NCBI RefSeq assembly: GCF_025770735.1
Contig: NZ_JAODPB010000003.1
Span: forward strand, 248,001-312,000
Length of the DNA stretch: 64,000 nt
Source: Shouchella tritolerans
Lineage (GTDB): Bacteria > Bacillota > Bacilli > Bacillales > Bacillaceae_D
Reading direction: 5' to 3'
The translations under genes and the position numbers were made by a program. The notes beneath the pieces are model-generated. The model made no database searches. It was not told the DNA's origin and was given only the letters and a program-made list of their open reading frames with translations. Shown here piece after piece: positions 57,660-64,000 of the stretch. How positions within the stretch are numbered: the first letter of the stretch is position 1; each line of letters begins with the position of its first letter.

Positions 57660-58373
57660 ATGGACAAAAGCAAGACATTGCTGGCAGTTGTCATTGCCAT
57701 GATGTTAGGAGGATGTGGCCAAATGGGTAACTCACCAGAAGAAGAAACAGAAAAAACGCCAGCGGAAATGGACCCGGCAGACTTGCCGCAAATTGATGCG
57801 TTTCAAAATGAGTATTCCCGAGAAATGATGGTGTCGACCGAGCCAGTAGCGGATGGGTATTATTTAATGCGCTCAAAAATCGGCGCCTTTACGATTTGGT
57901 TTCCAGAAGAGGCCGTGCTTATGGACAATGCGTCTGGTGTTGATGGAGACCACTATGAAAAATTGAGGTTTGCTTATGAAAGTGAAGAAGAAAACAGAGG
58001 GTATTTAGTTGGATTTCAATATAACTATGGTGGAAATGCTAAAAAACCAGAACGGCTTTTGGATAACTTAAGGGGACGCTGGGATTATGAGGAAGAGTGG
58101 AAAGAAGCTGAAGATGAACATGGTTTTACATACTATGGGTATACGATAGAGGACATTGAAGGTTATCAAAGCTATATTTTCATGGGTTACAAAGTATCAT
58201 CCCAAGAAGCGCCTCAAGCAATGGAATTTCTTTATATCTCTTCTTGTGTTGATGAAAAGTCTGAAAGTTGTCAAATGGATTTGGCAGAGGAAGAAGCATA
58301 TATACTCCAGTGGGTAAAGTCGATTCAGTTTTCAGGAACCCGTAGTGATGGAGGCGAGACGGATGGCGAATGA
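57660..58373 (+). CDS. Lipoprotein, candidate immunity protein, copy 2
   Basis: A 237-residue lipoprotein with the same signal peptide and lipobox (MLGGC, Cys19) as copy 1 and a nearly identical first 100 residues. The central part differs much more (EDEHGFTYYGYTIEDIEGYQ here against QEDESTIFYEAKEMSQ there). The end WVKSIQFSGTR is again shared. The last bases overlap the start of the lipase-like gene by 11, so the two are co-translated. As the partner directly coupled to the effector, it is the best candidate for cognate immunity, by analogy with the TilA lipoproteins of Staphylococcus. Confidence 0.7.
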   Translation: MDKSKTLLAVVIAMMLGGCGQMGNSPEEETEKTPAEMDPADLPQIDAFQNEYSREMMVSTEPVADGYYLMRSKIGAFTIWFPEEAVLMDNASGVDGDHYEKLRFAYESEEENRGYLVGFQYNYGGNAKKPERLLDNLRGRWDYEEEWKEAEDEHGFTYYGYTIEDIEGYQSYIFMGYKVSSQEAPQAMEFLYISSCVDEKSESCQMDLAEEEAYILQWVKSIQFSGTRSDGGETDGE

Positions 58374-60357
58374 CGAGCTATTAATAAAAGACGAAGTATG
58401 GCTTCGTATTACTCAGTTGGAATACAAAATGAAACAGGGTATGTCTAAAGAGGCATTTGAAAAAGAAGTGCGGCGAATTTACATTGAAGAAATGGGAGAA
58501 GAGCTTCCAGCAGACATGAAAGTTTACACTTCAAATGAAAGTGACGAATTGGAATCGGATTATGATGGTACAGCAATTTATTTTGAAAACGAGGAGAAAA
58601 GCATCAATCAGCTTTACGTAATATCACAAGGCTCTAATGATCCCGGTGATTGGCTATACAATGCGATTGGGTTGTTCCAAGGAAAAGACGCATCGCAGGC
58701 AATCGACGTCGACACTTTTGTTGATGAAGCGAAAAAGGAGTTTAATATAAGCGATGAAGAGATGTTAACGGTCGGTCTAGGTCACTCGCTCGCGAATAAT
58801 AATAATTTAACTGCTCAAGTTCTAAACCAGAGTTTTAATAAGATTTACGGGGTTAATGGCGCGCAAATTAATGCTTATCAGCTTTATACTGCAGATGAAT
58901 TTTTCGCAAGAAAAGTAAACAATCAATTTGATCTTCCTTTAAAAGACAAAAACGCCATCTACACCCTCCCCCCTCATGAACTCGAACAGTTTGCCGTCGA
59001 GTACATAGAAGAAAAAATCGATACCAGTTCCATCCACCAGCTCCGTTCGAGCAATGACCCCCTTTATGCGTTGATGGAAAATACGAGAGGGTTTGTGACT
59101 GTTCCGATAGAAGCGAAAGAGGGGATTGTAACGAACAAAAATTATGCAGGACTGTCGCCGCTTTTTGCCAATCTGCCAGATGAGGAAATCGCCAAGTGGC
59201 AAGCGATTTTTATGCCAGCGGCTGATGCGTATGTGGATAATGGAGTAGATGGTGCCCTCGGTGTGTTAGAAGAAATGACGGGTCTCAAGCGGACGGTGTT
59301 TGATGATGTGAGCGAGTTGCAGGCTGATTTTCAAAAGTTGCTGGAGTCGGAAACGATTGATTTGTCAGAGTATCCTGCCTTTATGCGGGGAGAAATGGCT
59401 CGTTCCCTTGCTCTAGGGCAAGTAGGGGCGAAGGTTCCACAGGCCTTTGATTTGTTAAGCAAGGCATTGACAGAGTTTGACCATATTAAACAATTCCAGC
59501 GGAACGTAGGACCGATCATAGAGACAGTTCAAGGCTTAAACGATTCGGCTGAAGAGGTGTTCGGGTATTTGGTCGAGGCTGGCTACATTGATGAGGCTTC
59601 GAAAGACATCATTGTCAAAGAATTGAATGGATTGACGGAATCGCTGCAAGCCCTTCATGATTATAAGCATCTTGAAGATGTATATAAAGAATATCCGTAT
59701 TTAATGCAAGATGGAGGAAGTGGATTATTAGGAAGTGACGTGGCTTTTTTGCTGCTGTTGATCGAACATGGCGAAAAGTTGTATGGCCATTGGCAGGCTT
59801 TAGAAAAGGAATTGCAGGAAGTCATGAGTGAAATCGGCCATAGCCACAGCATCCATGAATTGTTGAACGCGCTAAATGAAGAAAACGGGGTCTCGTACTA
59901 CAACAATCAAATGATAGTGAGCACACAACACGGAGGCGAGGAAATCCGTGTTAATTTAAGTGCCACTGTCGAAGCGTATTACAACGGCCTATCCATTGTT
60001 GAGCAGCAACAGGAAAAAGTGCAAGCGTTTGTGCGCCTGTATGAGCATGAGGTCGTAGAGGATGTCGAAACCCGAAAAAAGGCGCTTGTCCAAGCGTTTG
60101 ATGATATGGAAGGCAACCCTAAGGCCTATCAGCACTTGTTAAATAAAAGCCATGCGCCAGCAGGCAGCCGCATTGAGCGGATTGTCGTGCATGACCAAAT
60201 CGGCGGAATCACATTGCCTGAAGGGCCGGTGTGGGAAGCGGCTTTGGTGGAGCAATTGGAAAAGCAGCGCACCTTCCTTGAAAAGATGCGTGAAGGGATC
60301 GAAGATATTTTTGATGAAGAACATAACGTTGCCGCGATTTTTACACTTTCGGGGTAA
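58363..60357 (+). CDS. Lipase-like N-terminal domain protein with long helical C-terminus; candidate type VII-type effector
   Basis: A 664-residue protein without a signal peptide. Residues about 80-190 look like an alpha/beta hydrolase of the lipase kind. YVISQGSNDPGDWLYNAIG (85-103) fits the oxyanion/DW region, and GLGHSLANNN (138-147) is a GxSxG-like nucleophile elbow with Ser142. The rest, about 450 residues, is charged and mostly helical (for example QEKVQAFVRLYEHEVVEDVE). The start at 58363 has GGAGG 8 bases upstream and overlaps the lipoprotein gene. A lipase-first, helical-last order, lipoprotein paralogues before and a small helical protein after recall TslA of Staphylococcus aureus. 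Secretion through a type VII (Yuk) system and toxicity are inference. A cytoplasmic lipase-like housekeeping role is the alternative. Confidence 0.6.
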   Translation: MANDELLIKDEVWLRITQLEYKMKQGMSKEAFEKEVRRIYIEEMGEELPADMKVYTSNESDELESDYDGTAIYFENEEKSINQLYVISQGSNDPGDWLYNAIGLFQGKDASQAIDVDTFVDEAKKEFNISDEEMLTVGLGHSLANNNNLTAQVLNQSFNKIYGVNGAQINAYQLYTADEFFARKVNNQFDLPLKDKNAIYTLPPHELEQFAVEYIEEKIDTSSIHQLRSSNDPLYALMENTRGFVTVPIEAKEGIVTNKNYAGLSPLFANLPDEEIAKWQAIFMPAADAYVDNGVDGALGVLEEMTGLKRTVFDDVSELQADFQKLLESETIDLSEYPAFMRGEMARSLALGQVGAKVPQAFDLLSKALTEFDHIKQFQRNVGPIIETVQGLNDSAEEVFGYLVEAGYIDEASKDIIVKELNGLTESLQALHDYKHLEDVYKEYPYLMQDGGSGLLGSDVAFLLLLIEHGEKLYGHWQALEKELQEVMSEIGHSHSIHELLNALNEENGVSYYNNQMIVSTQHGGEEIRVNLSATVEAYYNGLSIVEQQQEKVQAFVRLYEHEVVEDVETRKKALVQAFDDMEGNPKAYQHLLNKSHAPAGSRIERIVVHDQIGGITLPEGPVWEAALVEQLEKQRTFLEKMREGIEDIFDEEHNVAAIFTLSG

Positions 60358-60375
60358 TGGGAAGGAGGACGAGTG

Positions 60376-60714
60376 ATGATTCCTGATGATACAGGAGCGG
60401 TTGTGATTACACACCAATTTAAAGAACCGCCAAGCTATGTGTGGAAGCGACTTCAGCTTGAGCTGTCCCTTAAGCAGCTTTATGTGATTCAAGCGGCTTT
60501 GGGCCAATCGCTGCGAGCCAGCTTAGGCGCAAGCAGCGGCGCGTTTATTGATGCCCTTGAGGAGAAGGAAAAAGAATTAACAAGGGATATGGTGATGCGA
60601 ATTGAACTTGTTTCTTCTGAAGCAAGACAAGCGACGGAATTAGCTGAGAACTACTTGGAGAATATCTCGAAGCAACGCGTCTCCCTTCATTATAGGCGTA
60701 TGCTTCATGAATAA
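60376..60714 (+). CDS. Small helical protein, candidate effector partner
   Basis: A 112-residue, mostly helical protein: LQLELSLKQLYVIQAALGQS, a short Gly/Ser/Ala turn (LGASSGAFIDALE), then KELTRDMVMRIELVSSEARQ and ENYLENISKQR. This helix-turn-helix plan is like WXG100/LXG partner proteins, but no WXG motif is present. The ATG at 60376 has AAGGAGG 7 bases upstream, 18 bases after the lipase-like gene. It is followed at once by a terminator, so it ends the operon. A role as chaperone or targeting partner of the upstream protein is inference. Confidence 0.6.
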   Translation: MIPDDTGAVVITHQFKEPPSYVWKRLQLELSLKQLYVIQAALGQSLRASLGASSGAFIDALEEKEKELTRDMVMRIELVSSEARQATELAENYLENISKQRVSLHYRRMLHE

Positions 60715-60726
60715 AAGACATTGATT

Positions 60727-60760
60727 AAAAACACGCTGATTGTGCTCAGGGTGTTTTTTT
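60727..60760 (+). terminator. Terminator of the lipoprotein/lipase-like operon
   Basis: AAAAACAC-CTGA pairs with TCAG-GTGTTTTTTT around a 6-base loop. Confidence 0.85.
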
Positions 60761-60778
60761 GTATAGCTGAAAATGTAA

Positions 60779-60807
60779 TTGACTGAAATGTATATTTGTC
60801 TTACAAT
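60779..60807 (+). promoter_or_regulatory. Sigma-A promoter of the mannonate-dehydratase-like gene
   Basis: TTGACT (60779-60784), 17-base spacer, TACAAT (60802-60807), about 31 bases before the ATG. Confidence 0.7.
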
Positions 60808-60837
60808 TAATTTATCAAAAATTTAGGGGGATCAGGA

Positions 60838-61857
60838 ATGAGGGTATCGGTTACGACAACAACGTGTGATTTGTCAGATGGCGACTTAAAGCAAATGACA
60901 CAATTGGGCGTAGATTGTATTGATTTTGGCAGTGGTTCAAGCTTCCCTGGAGTAAAGGAGCAAGGCTATCCTGATTTGGATGCGTTGCTTCGGTTGAAAC
61001 GGCGAATTCGTTCCTTTGGGCTCGACATTAACCGGGTAACGCTTCCTGATTTATCGGCAGATTTTATGGCAGGAGCTGAAGAAAGTGAGAAGGAAGTCGA
61101 TCATTCGGTGGCGGCCATCAACGTATTTGCTGAAGCTGGAATACCGATTGTTCGCCAACGGTTTGCCGGAGATACGTTTAATCATTTGACTCAAAGTTAC
61201 AAAGCAAGGCAACGGGGCGGGGCATTGGCGAGAGGCGAAAGCCTTGTTTTTAGCCAAACGCCTTATGAAGCGCCGACTTTAGAAGCGCATGAGCAATGGT
61301 GGGAGCGCTTTCTTTATGCGTATGGAAAGCTAGTCCCGGCGGTGGAAGAGGCAGGCATTAAGTTGGGAATGCATCCGTCTGATTCGCCGCTGCAAGGAAC
61401 ACCTTTTGGCGGGCTGGGTTACAGGCGGATTATAGACGAGTTCCCGAGCAAGCAAGTCGGTTACATTTATTGTATGGGAACACGTGCGGAAGAGGGGGGC
61501 AGTTCCCTTGTTGTCGATGAAATTAATCATTACGGCAGAAAAGGGCGCTTGTTTTTGATTCATTTCCGCAATGTGCGCGGCGCGTTGCCAACGGCAGGGG
61601 CATTTGAAGAGGCACTCCTCGATGATGGCGATATGAACATGTTTAAACTGTTGCTCGAATTAAAAAAAGTCGGCTATGATGGCTGCCTTAATCCTGATCA
61701 TGTTCCCGTTTTAGAAGGAGACAGCCCAGACTTAAACGCCAATTGGGCCCACTCTAATATTGGGTGGAGTTATGGAAGCATTGGCTTTGCCTATTCAATT
61801 GGCTACATAAAAGCATTGCTTAATGCCTTGAATGAAGTGACAGGGACAAAATGGTGA
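60838..61857 (+). CDS. Mannonate dehydratase-like (UxuA family) TIM-barrel protein
   Basis: A 339-residue TIM barrel of the UxuA/xylose-isomerase-like superfamily. UxuA-like marks are LGMHPSDSPLQGTPFG, IHFRNVRGALPT, DDGDMNMFKLLLELKKVGYD and CLNPDHVPVLEGD, which supply the metal-binding His, Asp and Cys. Bacterial mannonate dehydratases are usually 350-395 residues, so this is a short, divergent member and the substrate may differ. It has its own promoter and ribosome site (AGGGGG), is monocistronic, and converges on a tripartite tricarboxylate transporter. Confidence 0.72.
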   Translation: MRVSVTTTTCDLSDGDLKQMTQLGVDCIDFGSGSSFPGVKEQGYPDLDALLRLKRRIRSFGLDINRVTLPDLSADFMAGAEESEKEVDHSVAAINVFAEAGIPIVRQRFAGDTFNHLTQSYKARQRGGALARGESLVFSQTPYEAPTLEAHEQWWERFLYAYGKLVPAVEEAGIKLGMHPSDSPLQGTPFGGLGYRRIIDEFPSKQVGYIYCMGTRAEEGGSSLVVDEINHYGRKGRLFLIHFRNVRGALPTAGAFEEALLDDGDMNMFKLLLELKKVGYDGCLNPDHVPVLEGDSPDLNANWAHSNIGWSYGSIGFAYSIGYIKALLNALNEVTGTKW

Positions 61858-61871
61858 GCAAAAATTTAAAG

Positions 61872-61915
61872 GGGCTATCCCATTAGGCTAAGTAACTGGC
61901 CTAATGGGATAGCCC
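61872..61915. terminator. Bidirectional terminator
   Basis: GGGCTATCCCATTAGGC and GCCTAATGGGATAGCCC form a perfect 17-bp stem with a 10-base loop. AAA precedes and TTT follows, between two convergent genes. Confidence 0.85.
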
Positions 61916-61918
61916 TTT

Positions 61919-62944
61919 CTAGTCCGTTTGTGTTTCTAGACGTTCAATTAAGCGCTCATAGGAATGACTCACGTCGTCCATATACCGTGTCGCCTCTTCA
62001 GGGGCGATATAGGTCGGGATGGTGTAATACGATTCAGCCTGCTCACGGTATGCTTCATTGTTTTCTACGACTTCTTTTAGTGCTTCAGAAAAGCGGGCGA
62101 CAATCGCATCGGGCGTTTCTTGCGGAAAAGCAAAGAAGAAAAATTTCTCAAACTCTACATCAATGCCTTGCTCTAAAAAAGTAGGCGTGTTGTCATATAG
62201 AGCATGTTGTTCAGATGAGAGGACGCCGACAGAGGCGAAATCGCCATTTTCAATATAATCGGCTGTTACCCCATAGGCAATTGGAACAATGTCAACTTGG
62301 CCGCCTAAAAGGGCTACGAGTTTGTCAGACGCGCCACCGACATCAATTGGCTTTAAGTCCGCTCCTGTCGCTTCCTCAAAAGCCATCATTTGCAAGTGTG
62401 TATAGCCGCCGACCTCTGTTGCAAATGAAAGTTCGCCAGGTTGTTCGATTGAAGCTTGTGCTAATTCATTTGCTGTTTGGTAAGGGGCATCCCCATGAAC
62501 AATAAACGTGTCGCCGTGATCCATTAGAGCAATGCCGGCAATCTTAAAATCGTTGTGGTTAAAAGTTGACAAGCCGTATAGCTTATTGATGAGCAAGTTG
62601 TTGTGGAAAAACAAGACTTTATAGCCGTCTGGATCGGCTTCGAGCACTTCCCTGGAGCCCATGCTTCCCCCTGCGCCGGCAATGTTTGTGACAACAAACG
62701 ATGTATCCATTTCTTCACCTAAATAACGGCCAAGAAGCCGTGCTCCTAAATCTGTGTCCCCGCCGGCCCCAGTCGGCACAATAATTTCAATCGGGCGGTT
62801 CGGATAGGCGTCAATTTGATCGGTAGATGGTACTTTATTTTCAGAGCCAAACGTCGGCGCATGAAAGCCGACCGTTGTGCAGCCTGAGAGCAACAGGGCT
62901 AGGGCTGAAGCCAAAAGAATAGGACAAAGGGTATGCGTTTTCAC
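61919..62944 (-). CDS. Tripartite tricarboxylate transporter binding lipoprotein (TctC family)
   Basis: A 341-residue binding protein. It has a lipoprotein signal, LLSGC (Cys22). The family segment YPNRPIEIIVPTGAGGDTDL (about residues 47-66) holds the two loops that grip a carboxylate ligand, and later GEEMDTSFVVTNIAGAGG is also standard. It delivers a di- or tricarboxylate, or a sugar acid, to TctAB. It follows the TctA gene by 14 bases; no separate TctB lies between them. Confidence 0.88.
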   Translation of the reverse strand: MKTHTLCPILLASALALLLSGCTTVGFHAPTFGSENKVPSTDQIDAYPNRPIEIIVPTGAGGDTDLGARLLGRYLGEEMDTSFVVTNIAGAGGSMGSREVLEADPDGYKVLFFHNNLLINKLYGLSTFNHNDFKIAGIALMDHGDTFIVHGDAPYQTANELAQASIEQPGELSFATEVGGYTHLQMMAFEEATGADLKPIDVGGASDKLVALLGGQVDIVPIAYGVTADYIENGDFASVGVLSSEQHALYDNTPTFLEQGIDVEFEKFFFFAFPQETPDAIVARFSEALKEVVENNEAYREQAESYYTIPTYIAPEEATRYMDDVSHSYERLIERLETQTD

Positions 62945-62958
62945 GGGCCATTCCTCCT

Positions 62959-64000
62959 TTATTGAACAGTTGCTGAACGCTTTCGATTTTTGCGGATTGC
63001 CATTAAAAACGAACCAGCGGCAAGCAATAGAAAGGCAGCGGCAATCGGTGACGTGACAAATGGAAGAAAGTCGCCATTGGAATGCATCAGTCCACGACGC
63101 AAATTGGTTTCTAAAATCGGCCCAAGAATAAAACCGAGCACAATGGGCATAACCGGAAACTTTAATTTAGTGAACATGTAACCAACGACACCGCATAGTA
63201 CAAGAACGAGCGCATCAAACAGCCGGTTGTTTACGCCGAATGCGCCAATGACGCAAAGGACGACGATGATGGGCAACAGCACATGTCGCGGTACATGAAG
63301 GACGCGGATAAAGAAGCGCATCCCAATAATAAGCAAAAGGGCCATAAAAACATTAGCTAAAAGGAGCGCAGCGAAAATTCCGTACATCACTTCACCATTT
63401 TGCTCAAACAAAAGTGGGCCAGGGTTTAAGCCGTGGAGCATTAACCCACCAAGTAAAAGCGCCGTTACGCCATCGCCAGGAATGCCAATTGATAGAAGGG
63501 GCACGAGCGCCCCACCAATGGCGGCATTATTCGAAGATTCAGCAGCAACAACGCCGGCAGGTTCCCCTTTTCCAAACGTTTCTGGATGCTTTGACTGATT
63601 TTTAGCGGTTACATAAGAGATGATGTTGGCTGCCGATCCGCCAAGCCCTGGCAGAATGCCAACGGTGACGCCAATAATGGTAGAGCGAAGCCAATTCCAT
63701 TTTTGCTTGAAAAAATCACTGAAGCTTAAACCTAGGTCTTTTAAGTGGTAAGCGGATTGGGTACCTTTTGTGTTAATTTGTCCACGTTCAGACGACGTTT
63801 TTAAAATTTCCGTGATGGCAAATAAACCAATTAGCACTGGAAGAACGTTAAAGCCAGCCTCAAGTTCGGACAAGCCAAATGTGAAACGTGGATAAGAGTC
63901 AATCGGTGCAAAGCCTATTGTAGCAAGGCTTATACCGAGCATACCTGCAATGAGGCCCTTTAACATAGAACCGTCTGAAAGGGATGTAATCATCGTCAGC
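62959..64000 (-). CDS. Tripartite tricarboxylate transporter large permease (TctA family), partial
   Basis: The C-terminal 347 or so residues of a TctA permease. The frame stays open through the window edge at 64000, and TctA proteins are about 500 residues, so the start lies outside. Hallmarks are the segment GLIAGMLGISLATIGFAPID near the visible start, TVGILPGLGGSAANIISYVTA and GIPGDGVTALLLGGLMLHGL, with many hydrophobic helices. It precedes the TctC gene on the same strand and works with it in sodium- or proton-coupled uptake. Confidence 0.92.
   Translation of the reverse strand, partial: LTMITSLSDGSMLKGLIAGMLGISLATIGFAPIDSYPRFTFGLSELEAGFNVLPVLIGLFAITEILKTSSERGQINTKGTQSAYHLKDLGLSFSDFFKQKWNWLRSTIIGVTVGILPGLGGSAANIISYVTAKNQSKHPETFGKGEPAGVVAAESSNNAAIGGALVPLLSIGIPGDGVTALLLGGLMLHGLNPGPLLFEQNGEVMYGIFAALLLANVFMALLLIIGMRFFIRVLHVPRHVLLPIIVVLCVIGAFGVNNRLFDALVLVLCGVVGYMFTKLKFPVMPIVLGFILGPILETNLRRGLMHSNGDFLPFVTSPIAAAFLLLAAGSFLMAIRKNRKRSATVQ

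Overview
The window reads as chromosomal DNA of a low-to-mid GC Bacillaceae, most likely an alkaliphilic Bacillus of the Shouchella (Bacillus) clausii type. The basis is the strong AAGGAGG ribosome sites, frequent TTG/GTG starts, Bacillus-type IolR and CcpA (cre) boxes, a PdxR-pdxST locus and an yvdTSR-like efflux locus. I found no rRNA, tRNA, CRISPR array, phage or insertion sequence. Most of the region is a run of carbohydrate and organic-acid catabolic islands, each with its own transporter and regulator.

Layout. 1-3.2 kb: end of a monosaccharide ABC importer plus a GH4 alpha-galactosidase-type glycosidase. 3.3-5.8 kb: a frameshifted secreted-peptide gene divergent from a two-gene ABC exporter. 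5.8-11.5 kb: a small export protein, an ABC permease with an unusual degenerate-ATPase/LytTR fusion, a TetR/SMR efflux operon with two visible operators, and a DHA2 MFS pump. 11.6-24.3 kb: iolR and a ten-gene inositol operon (iolA,B,C,D,E,G,H,J, an iolX-like dehydrogenase and an SSS symporter). 24.5-26.5 kb: metY and a YkgJ-type cysteine-cluster gene. 26.5-31.1 kb: a sugar ABC importer without its own ATPase, behind a long leader with an internal terminator, plus an AraC regulator. 31.2-38.5 kb: a Zn-dehydrogenase, a TRAP transporter, UxaA and UxaB (hexonate/hexuronate catabolism) with a perfect cre site. 38.6-38.9 kb: a decayed copy of the YkgJ cassette. 39-45 kb: a DUF421 protein, a PRD regulator, class II aldolase, fructose-type PTS IIA/IIB/IIC and a D-lyxose-isomerase-like cupin. 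45.5-48.5 kb: pdxR divergent from pdxST. 48.6-53.1 kb: a frameshifted sigma-54 activator facing an AtuA/CitMHS operon that carries a textbook -24/-12 promoter. 53.3-55.1 kb: a chemoreceptor. 55.2-60.7 kb: a duplicated lipoprotein / lipase-like protein / small helical protein island. 60.8-64 kb: a mannonate-dehydratase-like protein and a convergent tripartite tricarboxylate transporter.

The most interesting part is the 55.2-60.7 kb island. A large protein has an N-terminal lipase-like Gly-His-Ser-Leu motif and a long C-terminal region. It is preceded by two paralogous lipoproteins and a third fragment, and followed by a small helical protein. This layout recalls the staphylococcal type VII-secreted lipase TslA with its lipoprotein immunity proteins and small helical partners. 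That assignment is an inference from layout and motifs, not from a homology search.

At least three genes (secreted peptide, small lipoprotein, sigma-54 activator) carry apparent single-base frameshifts, two of them in A/T homopolymers. A TPR-like gene carries one in-frame stop. Sequencing error, phase variation and real decay all remain possible.
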